A stretch of 64,000 nt of DNA, from contig JARFXM010000004.1 in NCBI GenBank assembly GCA_029532625.1, positions 2,666,001 through 2,730,000 of the forward strand, in the 5' to 3' direction. Source of the DNA: Lomentospora prolificans. Its lineage: Eukaryota > Ascomycota > Sordariomycetes > Microascales > Microascaceae. The notes below the pieces were generated by a model that was not told where the DNA came from, made no database searches, and saw only the letters and a list, made by a program, of their open reading frames with translations. The translations under genes and the position numbers were made by a program. Of this stretch, positions 48,465 to 58,537 are shown piece by piece (position 1 is the first letter of the stretch; each line of letters starts with the position of its first letter).

Positions 48465-50665
48465 ATGGAGGATGGACCGCAACTGCTGCCTCTTCCCCCC
48501 GCTACCCTTGAGCCGATATCTCGACCAAGCTCTGCCTCGACGTCGGCGTCGCTGCCCCAGCTTCCGAGCATTTCGTCGCTCGCCTCGGGAGCCTCGACAG
48601 CTAGTTCTCCTCAGATGAGGTATGTTGTAGGAACTGGGAGAGAAGTGGCCTGCGTCGTACTTGAGCCTTTGGCATCGACTATAAGCTCCTCCATTGATTC
48701 CCCCTTGCGCGTCCAAAGCCAGGAGTTGTTGTGTTTTTATTGACTTCGAGGCCTTTGATTTTGTCGGTCGCCCATTCAAGGAAACCGACAAACCATCTTT
48801 GGACACGAGAGAATAAGATTTTGAACTGACATACCCATCTTATTTAGACCGACAAACCCTCCCCCGCCTTCCTATGTAGCTTCATCGCCAGCGGCCACCG
48901 CAGGCGGAGGAGGAAACAGTCTAGTGAGTCATCTTTTTCGTTGGTTTTCGATATTCTCCATCCGCCCTCTCAATCGATATATGTCATCTTTGCAATATTT
49001 CCCTTGCTTAGCTCTGGGCTGGCTGGTCTCGGACTTCGGGGACCCAGCTCTGCACGCGTTGATGGCGTCCTCGTTGTGGGGCCCACGGTCTCTCAATGAC
49101 GCCCCGACCCATGTCATTCAGGGTGCGATAACGATAGTGATGAATCTCCACAGCACCATGAGGTCAACGTCAAGTGTTGTTTATCAAGGGCCATTGTCAA
49201 GCGCGCATGGCTCTGGCCTTATAAACCCCTACGAACCCGTCACGTTCCCTGGGGCCCGCCAGATATCAGCGATTTACGCTCTTCGTACCCCCACCGGCCC
49301 AGGATGGACCCTGGCCGCAAATCTCTGAAATTGACACGCTCTCACGTGACCGTCCTTATCTTTCAAATCTGAACATCCTTTGATAAGATCTAATCTAGTG
49401 GGTGGGCATGAAATTCTTTGTCGCACTCGAGCCAAAATCTTATCAACTGGACAATTTCCCCTCCACTTAAGAAACGACCACCCCCGTTCCCTTCCACACA
49501 CCGAAGCGCACCACGACTCCGATACTCTTCCCCACCCCTCTCGCATGACTAGGAATGATGGCGACTCCAGCTAACCATAATCGCGAAATTTCTCAGCCTA
49601 CATGCCACAACTGTAGTACCTCGACAACACCGCTCTGGCGTCGAGATGAGTTTGGCTCCGTCTTGTGCAATGCCTGCGGTCTGTTCTTGAAACTTCACAA
49701 CCGTCCTCGGCCAATATCCTTGAAGACGGACGTGATCAAAAGTCGGAATCGAGTGAAGAATGCCGGCATGCGACCCGACTTGGCCAAAAAGAAGGTGGGA
49801 TAACGTCCGTTGTTTCGCTGGCTCTCTACTTCAATGATAAGGCTAACGTGGCATCCGTTATCAGCAGCAGCAAGTACAACCACAACCCTTTCCGAACACG
49901 GTAGATGCGAACGGGCTCGATGTGCAGAGCACTGCCGCCGCAGCAACGGCTCAGGCGGCACGGCGATCGTCGCAAAAGTCGACAAACGGGTCCGGCTCTC
50001 CAGTTTCACGCACCGGCACACCGTCACTATACACCGCAGGCGGCCTCCCGGGGTTCCCCTCTATACAAGACCCATCACTAGCGTCGTCGCTTGCGGCCTA
50101 TGGGTCCACTGGCCGGGCACCCTCGCCGCTGAACGGTGACCGGCCCCGTGATTCCACACCTCCAACGGCCGAGCAGCTCCTGGCTACAAACTCGAGCCTT
50201 CATACACGTGTTGGGGAGCTTGAGCTTATCAACAAGCTCTACAGCGACAGAGTACAACAGTTGGAACTTTCGGATGCCAGCGCAAAGCATGAGCAGGAGC
50301 TGTCCCGACAGGAGGTCGCCCAGCTTCGTGCCGACTTGGAGGCGAAATCAAAAATGGAAACACAGCTTCGTGAGCAGCTTGATGACAGCCACAGGCGAGA
50401 AAATAGCCTCAAGCGCCGTCTTGACGAGCTGGAGATTGAACTTGACGCGAAAACAGCGGCGATTGCCGCTGCCTCCGCTGCTGCCACCGCCGCTGCCGCC
50501 ACTGCGATAGTCACGGACAGTGTCCCAATACAGTCTCCTGCACCTGCACCCGCAACTACATCCGAGATCGAACCCGATATCGAACAGGAATCTGAGCACC
50601 GGGGCAGTCCCCCACCCAAAAAGGCAAAACTCTCCGACGAACAATCTGAAGGGCCCGGGTCCTAG
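48465..50665 (+). CDS. asd-4 (areB): GATA zinc-finger transcription factor, AreB/ASD-4 type, 409 aa
   Basis: Exons: 48465-48619, 48848-48923, 49597-49794 and 49865-50665; introns of 228, 673 and 70 nt. The product starts MEDGPQLLPLP and continues SSPQMR-PTNPPPPSYV. It carries one C-x2-C-x17-C-x2-C GATA finger (Cys 80, 83, 101 and 104; STTPLWRRDE and NACGLFLKLH), followed by RPRPISLKTDVIKSRNRVK, diagnostic of AreB/ASD-4. A QQQ stretch, a Ser/Pro-rich linker and a long coiled coil (about 220-340) follow. In Aspergillus, AreB modulates nitrogen metabolism; in Neurospora, ASD-4 is needed for ascus and ascospore development. The exon-4 acceptor is a CAGCAGCAG, so one or two Gln may vary. Donor 3 (GTGGGA) is weak. 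An ATG at 49555 inside intron 2 is in frame with the finger. Confidence 0.93.
49440..49557 (+). promoter_or_regulatory. Possible internal promoter/alternative start in asd-4 intron 2
   Basis: The 3' end of the unusually long intron 2 is strongly C/T-rich, like a fungal core promoter. It is followed by a short upstream ATG frame at 49545 and then ATGATGGCG at 49555, which reads through the annotated acceptor into the finger (MMATPANHNREISQ-PTCHNC). A product starting there would have 346 aa and keep both finger and coiled coil. Inference only. Confidence 0.35.
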
Positions 50666-52003
50666 CACTCGGATCTGACACACACTCTCCAATCCTACAC
50701 GGCTGTTCTGTTATATGCTTCCTCAGCCATGTTGGGGCAAGATGCCATGGTGATAATGCCCTGGAGATATGTCCCTTTCAGCATCTACTCAACCTGTACC
50801 ACCACATTAAATGAGCGCGTTTATGTCCCGGTTGCTTTTCTTTTTTCGAGTTTTATAACGCAGAATCTACCTCTAAGGCGGTTAAGGCATGCCTAGGTTC
50901 TACTCCTGCGACAGCCTCGACACATCATATCCCTTACCACACAGAAGACTAGATTTGCCATTGATCTCTCTATTCATCTTTAGTTCGAAACTTTTTCTTT
51001 CACATAGCCTTGCCTTTACAGTTGCTGCGCACGTTCGGGAATACCCAAACCCATTATCGGAATTTTAATTAGGGAGGAATTAGTCGGAGTTGGTTGAACG
51101 GAAAATAAAAAAGGGGGTAAGCGCTGGTTTGCAATCTCTTCCTACTCACCAGCAGTGCTATGATGATATATATATATATGGACGGGGATTATGGCTGGAT
51201 CCCAGAGCACCAGGAGTTGGCGGCGTACTTGGCAGCCATGCTGAAGCCAGTGTTCTATATATAGTGGGAGGCGGACGGTCAAAAGTTAGTCCTTGTTTTA
51301 TTCGAGCTAGTTGGGCGAATGCCCCTTTTTCGCGCGTGGCATGAATGATATACCTCAGGTTCAGAGCAGATTCGTTGGCATTAGGTTGGTCCCGAGTACG
51401 CTGTTGATTTATGCCTGGTCAGCGATGCAGATCGATTTCTCGATATGTTTGCCGAGGGCTCGTATCTTATAGACAGGTCGACTTGGGTGAGGTAGGAGAG
51501 GAAGAAGGAGCTACTGGGCTCTGATTTGCTTGAAGGATAACCTCTAGGAAGGCACAACTTTCCCTATAGTTAGGTATCGTTCCTGACTAGACACGAAAAG
51601 AAAGAAGCTAACCGATCGTTTTCTCGCTTCTTCTCTTTCTTCTCCAACCTGTCATCTCTATCCTCTCGCTGTGCCTTCAGATGGTAGTCTGTTCTAATGC
51701 TGTCTATGAAGGGGTTTCTCTAGGATGCCCTATATTCCTGATATCCCTGAAGTGAGATACCAGCATTTACAATTGTGAAGGTATATACCCCATCTTCTAT
51801 TCCTGGCTCCTACCTGGCTAAGATGCTCGTCTTCATTGATTCTCGATATTGTGAGGTCTACAGATTTGTACTGACATCTGGCTCCTGAAGGCACTAAAAG
51901 CGCACCTTAGATGATTGTCTCCACCTACAACGACCGCATAACGACATACTACTCATATTCTTTCTTTCTTCCATCTCTTCCTTATTACAGAGGTTGGATA
52001 AAT
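50666..52003. other. Intergenic: asd-4 3' side and leader of the next gene
   Basis: About 1.3 kb with a short TA microsatellite (about 51165-51178) and T/C-rich stretches. No coding motif. The sequence TTATTACAG at about 51983-51991, just before the ATG at 52004, looks like a splice acceptor, so the 5' UTR may contain an intron. Confidence 0.5.
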
Positions 52004-52837
52004 ATGGATCCTAGGAGCAACTTTATGAGCAACTTTCCCCCATATGCTCCTCGCTCGCCATCCCCTCTAAACCCTGCTGGGCGAGTGCAGCCACCATCTC
52101 ACATCGAGCTACCAGTTCCCGCATTTCTGCGACGGGCTCGTCGTCGTAGACAGCGTCTCAGTGAGGGTCAGAGAATACTCCGTAAAAAGTTCGGGAAAGC
52201 CTACCTGGCCCAGCTGGACAGAGAAGGATTGCAGGGCAACGACTCGGAGGAGGAGGAGGAGGAGGAATGCGAACCGCACGAAACTCTAACGCTTGAATGT
52301 GATACCATCATTGGTAGCCCTGCGTCTGAGGCCCTTCGATACACCCTTGACAATAATGGAGCTATTCATAACGCGGTGATGACCCAGGCCGCCTGGAGTC
52401 AGAACGCCGATCCAACACACTCCTCCATCACGGATCTCGACGATGCCGAAGTTGAAAATTTGGTTCTTGGCGCAGACCTTGAACGGCAAATGTTGGAAGA
52501 TATTGACGCAGACGGTGAGCTAGAGGAACCCGATGACCGAAGTATTCAGACTTCTGAGCAGCTAAAAAACCGTAGTGCGGGTTGTAACCTCGTACATGGC
52601 GACAAGGGGAAGGGAGGTAGACCATTCGAGCCAGGATGTATATCCAACGACTACCACATCGACATGGCTGGTCATGATGCCTCTTGGGAACCGACCGAGG
52701 AAGCTGCAGCATTGCTTGACCGGCGGATGGAGATGCCTTCCCGGGATATGAATCGATTCGCGGCTACGAGCCCCGCAGTTATCATGGCGCTTGCTGCGAT
52801 TTCTATTGTGTATTTTTTTGCGGAGAAGTGTCGATGA
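52004..52837 (+). CDS. Unrecognised acidic protein with C-terminal membrane anchor, 277 aa
   Basis: Single open frame that I do not recognise. A Pro/Ser-rich N-terminus is followed by a very basic block (RRARRRRQRLSEGQRILRKK, about residues 44-63) with a heptad-like LxxxFGKAYLAQL, then an acidic run (DSEEEEEEE, about 82-90) and a long acidic middle. A hydrophobic segment (AVIMALAAISIVYFFAE) ends five residues before the stop. That arrangement, one membrane segment at the extreme C-terminus and no signal peptide, is typical of tail-anchored proteins of ER, mitochondria or nuclear envelope. The start chosen is MDPRSNF; an in-frame ATG at 51911 would add 31 residues but lies before a likely splice acceptor. 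Convergent with the mitochondrial gene downstream. Confidence 0.65.
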   Translation: MDPRSNFMSNFPPYAPRSPSPLNPAGRVQPPSHIELPVPAFLRRARRRRQRLSEGQRILRKKFGKAYLAQLDREGLQGNDSEEEEEEECEPHETLTLECDTIIGSPASEALRYTLDNNGAIHNAVMTQAAWSQNADPTHSSITDLDDAEVENLVLGADLERQMLEDIDADGELEEPDDRSIQTSEQLKNRSAGCNLVHGDKGKGGRPFEPGCISNDYHIDMAGHDASWEPTEEAAALLDRRMEMPSRDMNRFAATSPAVIMALAAISIVYFFAEKCR

Positions 52838-53134
52838 CGAGCGAGGCTGGACAGGATTCCACGTGATATTGGCCATTTCAGTAATTGTCTTTGGGGAATG
52901 GGAGGACACCCAATGCTTTTGCTTCTTGAAGTACCCCAAATTCGATTTCGTGATACCCATCTATTTACTTTTTCTCTATCGTTCATACATGTTGTGCCTC
53001 ATAAGTGTCGAAGAAATTGCGACTGATAAACAAAGTGCCAGAACCACACCCGTGGGTATTATACAGAAGAGGGAGGTCTTAATTCTGGCGACGGATCTCC
53101 GTATCGTACGTGCAACGTCATAACAAAGTGTGTT

Positions 53135-54038
53135 TTACGACACCTTTTTCGACTCGGTCTTTTCCTTGTCCGCCCGGTTACTCTGTTCCACCTGCCATAT
53201 GGCTCTTTCAAGCTCGGCTTCAAGCTCAGGGTGATCGAGCGCCTTGCTTAGTGTGGTCGCAGTATGCTGACAGAGCAGCACCTTCCCAGCTGGTTCAGCT
53301 GGCTCGGCTTTTGCATCCTTCTCGGTCTTTTCCTCCATTGGCTTTTGAGCCTCATTTGGGGATGCTGGTGCGAGCTTAGGGATTGCGTATGCGCTATCTA
53401 GAATAGACGACGGGGAGATTGATAATAGTTTGTTTTTCACCAAGAACTGGACGTGCTGTCCGCCTTTGATAGCTCTCCAATGCGACCAGGCTCGATATGC
53501 CAAGTAGAAGAATGGAATATTCGGTACTCTATCGAGAAGTCAGGGGGGTTAACAGGCGCGGTCGCCCAAATGGCGACATGCAGGCTGAAATGGGCACTTA
53601 CACAGGTAGTAGAGCCACCGGAGCTGTGATCGGCATACCGACGAAGCACCATATGAGCCTCATTCGGTGTAGAGCCTCTCTCTCCGTCCCCAGTGTATGT
53701 AGAAATTTCTCTGCCTCATTCGGTGATATGACGGATGGAGGAAAACTGAGCTCAACCTTCTGTTGACTGCTTAATAGCTCTCTCTGCCGCCGTGTGGACA
53801 ATGGTGGAACAGATTTGAGGCCCCATTCCTGGAAAGGAATCCGCCTTAGAGCATGGTTTCCGTAATCGACAACCTTGCGCTGCCAACCGCTCTCCCTACG
53901 TTCCCAGCCCGCCCAGATAGAGGCAGCTTTTGCGCCGACCTTGTCGGCAATGCCCTTCTGTGCTTTTTTTGCCGCCTCGTTGCGGATGCAGTAGAGGAGC
54001 GTTCGCTTCGTCGAGATGGGAAGAAGGACGAGGCGCAT
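53135..54038 (-). CDS. Mitochondrial K+/H+ exchange-related protein, 276 aa
   Basis: Two exons (- strand): 54038-53602 and 53528-53135, with a 73-nt intron (GTAAGT donor, TTAAC branch site, GATAG acceptor). Splicing gives ...APVALLPV-VPNIPFFYLAYRAWSHWRA, the signature of the Mit_KHE1 family, which includes yeast YDL183C. The family is linked to mitochondrial potassium/proton exchange; whether it is the exchanger or a partner is not settled. Two hydrophobic segments (RLIWCFVGMPITAPVALLPV and PNIPFFYLAY) flank the splice site. The N-terminus (MRLVLLPISTKRTLLYC) is basic and hydrophobic, suiting a mitochondrial targeting sequence. The C-terminus is Lys/Glu-rich. Confidence 0.82.
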
Positions 54039-54104
54039 CGCGGCGCCAACGAGAATTTCGAGAGCTGATTACTGGTCGTGTGATGGATCTGTAGAAGCTC
54101 CGCC

Positions 54105-54118
54105 GGGGGGGGGGGGGG
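54105..54118. repeat. G14 homopolymer in the promoter of the KHE-like gene
   Basis: Fourteen consecutive G, 67 bp upstream of the ATG at 54038 on the - strand, where it reads C14. Confidence 0.9.
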
Positions 54119-55025
54119 TGGCGTATCGATGACGACTGCGCTTGCGGGTCGTTAAAATGGGTGCGAGGTTGCTTGTTGCATTTTCTTAGGAGGATCTCGT
54201 TCGGGGGGCGGGGGGAGATGGAGAGGAGGGACCTGTAGCTCGGAGAGGTCGATTAGAGCGAGCAAAAAGGGGGGGAAAAGCGTTGATGAGCTACGTCGTG
54301 GTGGAAAGTAGGTGGGACCCGGGTCATTCTTATCGAACCTTCAGTTTGGTATGATGGCAGGAACAAGCGACGGGAAGCGCGTCGCAAATCTTGGATGAAA
54401 TTCTGGGCCTGGGTCATGAACAGACTGTACGAATAATACTGTTCCATCTGTGAGACGCAGCCTATGAGGGGCCAGAATGACGCCAAATCCAGGAGCTACG
54501 TCGTGGGATTGGGTGCTGGTATACCGTGCACTTTCCATCTCATCCACACATTAATTCTTCATAATACCTGGCTGGTGCACCCCACGAATATGTACTTGGA
54601 CCGTGTAGACCGGGAAATCGTGAAGTGACGTCCAACAGGGATAATATGGAAAATTCAAGACTATGGAGATGCTCGAAAGTGTACTACTTTCCTCCAGCTG
54701 AAATTTACGAGCGAATTTGCGGTTCAACCTATCTGCGTATGCCTTTCGTTCGCCCCCCTTCCGATCGAGATATCCCCACAAAATCCCATTTCAGCTGATA
54801 TCCCGTCTCGGGCTGGAACAAACTGTTGGCTCTCCCCTCATAGATTTTGATTTTCGCCTTGTGGCTCTGGGGACGGTTCCGGAATGCCAGCAGACGCGCC
54901 TCCCCCATTTCCGGTTGCCTCAAAACCTGGAGAGGGCTCCCAGAGGCGAGCCCGCTGACGTAACTGTGCCCCGTGCGCACCTGGTTGGAAACAAGTCCTG
55001 CTTGATTCAGCCCATCTGCGGAACA

Positions 55026-55090
55026 AGTATTAATACTACGAGACAAGGTCAGCGTAGCGCTGCGCTAACGCTGGATGAGTGCGACCTTGT
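55026..55090. repeat. Cluster of inverted repeats
   Basis: AGTATTAATACT (55026-55037) is a perfect 12-bp palindrome. ACAAGGTC (55043-55050) is exactly complementary to GACCTTGT (55083-55090). The loop between contains a near-palindrome built on AGCGTAGCGC/GCGCTAACGCT (55051-55072). Confidence 0.7.
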
Positions 55091-55965
55091 TAGGCTTGTC
55101 ACCCAATGCCCTCGAAGCCTCCACCCTGGTGTACTCTTGTGTACCTGCTGCCCACGTCCTTGTAATCTGCTGCGGCGCCATTGCGCATATGACCCGTACC
55201 ATCCTGGTCTCAATTGATGGGACCTCCTCCTGAATCAGCCAGTCCTCACCTGGAGGTCAACAACTTTTCCTCGTTCTAACTGCTAAGCCAGCGGCGTCCT
55301 TTTTGAGCCGCTCGAGTCGTCAGCTACCTCTTTTATTGTAGACCAGGGGCTTCACGTCAACTGTGGCTTTTTTTTTGTCTTTTTTCTTTTTTACCTTTCT
55401 ATTCTTCCAGTTCCGTCCGTTCTTCTTTTACCGGCTCCCCAAAGGGCGATATCTAAGCTAGCGCTCCGTTATTTACCGTTCCCCTTTGTGGACCTCCGCA
55501 CGATCCGCCCATTCGCCTCCGAATACACGTCGATCCAGACGCCAATTTTGGTGGAGGAGCCTTCGAGCCTTTGCGGGAGTCGTCTGGACTTGTGTTACGA
55601 CCTTTACGAAGCCTCGGATGCACTTCTGCAACTTCTGTTCGTTGTAGAGCGAGAATCGACATTCCGGTTTTCAGGCGTCGGCCCTCGCATTGTCCGTCGA
55701 CGTACCCTTTCTGGCATTCCACTCTTTTAATTGTCCCCTCTCAGCCGTCCTTGGCTCGAAGCTTCGTGTATTTGCCTGCGAAAATTTCTCGAACACACGC
55801 TACTCATGTATCGAGTAGAGAACCCGTTCTTCCCGATACTGTCGCCTTGCACCGCGAGAAATTGATCCTCCCGGTGCGGTCGAGAGGGGTCACGAGACGT
55901 CTCTCCCTGCGACAACTCGACGACCACCGCCAACCGGGGCCTGCTGCGGCAGACGATTCGCAACG

Positions 55966-57167
55966 ATGGCGTCTGCGGGTCAACCTCCTCCAGGTAGCTC
56001 TGGGCAGTCTGAAATGCGGTGCTCCCAAAGAAGCGGAAGCACTGCTACGGCGAGCAATCTACCTCGGCAAAGGGCAGCGAGGACTCTGCCAGGTGAGTTG
56101 CCTTGGCACTTGCAATTTTACGCGAAACCTTGTCAGAAAATGATGAGCCCCCATAAACCGTGATCTTCTGCTAATAAGTCTCTCCAGCCTGGATTGCCTC
56201 CTATGAGGCCGACGAAGAGGAGGACGAGCGCCACCTTCTCAACCGGCCAGCCCAAGTGCGAACCTCCCATCATAATTCAAACCCCACCGACCCAGAGAGG
56301 CGTATATCCAAAGATGGTTTTGTCAGCTGGGCGGATCCAAGTCTGGAGAGCGCGCCTCAGAGGAAGAACAAGGTGCCGGCCCTATTTAAGCATGGTCGCG
56401 CCGAAGGCCGAAAGTGGGATCACCTCCGGTCAGCCGAGCCAGTTATAGTATCACGATATACGCCGAGAACAGACTACCGCACGGAGTGGTCCGACTTCTT
56501 TAGCTCATCTCGAAGACCCCCGTCACCTAATGAAGTATCAGCCGTTGTCGACTTTGAGACGCTTGATAAGCTTCAGCCTAACTTTAACCAGAGAATCGAT
56601 GTTCCCTCACACAGCCATGAAAGGCTCGGGGGGTCGAGAGGAGAACGGGCAATTGCATTTTACAAACGACTGTGGAAGATGATTATTCGGCATTCTTTAG
56701 TTCCCCTCGCATCGCGGCTTGCGGTTATGCTTACCTCGATCATTGGTCTTGCCATATCCGGAAGCATGATTAGAATGTTGCGTGACGATCCTGACAAGGC
56801 TACTGAGAGCGGCCAAGCTATTGCTGCTGCTGCGGTTGATTCAGTAGCCATTCCCTACATTGCTTTCATGCTCAAGGACGAATATACTGGGAAACCCCTC
56901 GGATTACGACCTGCTTCGGCGAAAATCGGGCTTATTCTTCTAGATCTTTTCTTTATTGTGTTCAAGTCGGCGAGTACAGCGCTTGCCTTCGAGGTCTTGA
57001 TCCACCACAATATTAGGGATGCTGATGTGAAGATGAGATCGCTTTCTCAAGCGCTCACTGCCTTCATGCTTTTGGGTCTCGTGGCTTGGATTACAACCTT
57101 CATCATCAACATCTTCCGGGCCGTCGAACGCCTAGGAGGTGGCGAAAACGAAAGCAGTCGCGTCTGA
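55966..57167 (+). CDS. SRF1: SRF1-like membrane protein (regulator of phospholipase D), 368 aa
   Basis: Two exons: 55966-56092 and 56188-57167, with a 95-nt intron (GTGAGT donor, GCTAATA branch site, CCAG acceptor). The spliced N-terminus reads ...RAARTLPAWIASYEADEEEDERHLL, resembling fungal proteins annotated as SRF1, followed by RKWDHLRSAEPVIVSRY. Four hydrophobic segments follow an unstructured basic N-terminal half: about 210-232 (LASRLAVMLTSIIGLAISG), 255-275, 293-318 (GLILLDLFFIVFKSASTALA) and 332-355. Yeast Srf1 is a membrane regulator of the phospholipase D Spo14 and of phosphatidic-acid-linked lipid toxicity. The family call rests on recalled motifs, so the membrane topology is firmer than the function. 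Confidence 0.72.
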
Positions 57168-58537
57168 TTCGCCATACCATGGCTGTTCCTTGTCTATACG
57201 TCTCGTCATTTTCTTCCATTCTTGGGGACATATTATTTCATTGCATCAGCGGGCGCAAATCGGCTAGGGTTGGATGGATGGATATGGGAGCCGGGACACA
57301 ATCATTTCATCGGGACATTTATCGTTTTTCCTTGTTTCTACTTGTTTCTTTTCCCCTTTCCCTCTCCGTTGTACAATATACGTAGATAGTTCTCTTTCTT
57401 CAAAATTGAGTCGAGCCTGGGCCGCCTCCTCTATGGCCTGTTTCGTTTGTATACCTTCGGCTCTTCCAGAGCTACACTATTGAGAAGATGAACGTCTGAT
57501 ATCTGGCCTTGGACGAGGAACAGGTGAACACAAGACGAAACTCGGATGGTTCGACATAGTCTGAGTTGGCAAGGGAAACGTAGAGAACTGCAGAAAGCCC
57601 CCTTGGACGAATATCTCTATATCGCCGCCGAGAAGAGACGAGGCTTTTCGACCTAGATCCAACCGTAGATTCGGCTACCCTTGACTCCGCTCAAGTCTAT
57701 TGCGCGTCCATAATGTTCGGGAGCCATGAGAATAGAAACGAAACACTTGAGTCTTAGGCAGGCACAGGTGGTTGGCGGGGAAGGCGCCGAGGAGAGGGCG
57801 GTGGGGGCCGGCAGAATCCACCAGATCCACATTTGGTGGTGGCTGCCTCAAGTTCAAGTGGCTCAACCATGCTTCAAAGGACGACATTGCTTCGAACTCA
57901 TGTTCCATAACCTCGCCCGCCTCCTCTGTCTTTACCCAACACGGCTTCGGCGACCAAACAAGCAAACCCCGATCTCGAGTAAAATTAGAAACGTGTATAT
58001 CTTACCGCCGTTGATTCTTCCGACCTCTTCTTGACCCCCGGCGAACCTGGCATCTACGGAATCTCTAGGCGACGACTCCACCATCAGTGCCTCGCCCTAC
58101 GACTTGGGAGACAACGTCTAACGCTCGCTGCCTGCTTCGATCTCCAACACAGCGCTTCTTCAACCCGTTCGAAACCTATTTCACCCTCCTTCTTGCGCCC
58201 TTAGCCCTAAGCTAGACATATTTTCCCCACCCTCGTCTTCCAGCGCCTGCCTCAGCTGGGCTTCCATACGCCTCCCGCGAAGCAACAGTGGTCCATAGCG
58301 TTGCATCCCCACCAACCTGGTGTCTAGGCAGGCCCCGCGAATATCATACGGCGAGAGGTCCGTCCCTGTCTCAATTATCATTCTCCCCCTTATTTGCACA
58401 CTTGCCGTGTCCAGTAGCGGAGCCTAACATTTCTCCTCTTTTCAGGCTTATCGTGATCCTCACTCTCACTTTCAGCTTGACAAGGAGCCGCACGATATCC
58501 CACCTATCCCAAGGCATCCCGGCGGACAATTTGCAAG
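57168..58537. other. Intergenic: SRF1 3' side and cullin-1 promoter/leader
   Basis: About 1.4 kb. The frames present (for example 57675-57965 -, 57726-58034 +) overlap and have no recognised motif. The C/T-rich stretch from about 58.0 kb suits the promoter and leader of cullin-1. Confidence 0.5.

Larger units (their letters stand above)
54039..55965. other. Divergent intergenic region between KHE-like and SRF1-like genes
   Basis: About 1.9 kb, holding promoters for both flanking genes. It has a G14 run (54105-54118) close to the leftward gene, a cluster of inverted repeats (55026-55090) and a T/C-rich leader from about 55.3 kb. The frames present are unrelated to known families. Confidence 0.5.

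Noticed and set aside
48924..49328. 134-codon ORF starting at the exon-2 boundary of asd-4
   Set aside because: It begins exactly at a GTGAGT donor and has no motif. It is better explained as intron 2 staying open by chance, though intron retention is noted as a finding.
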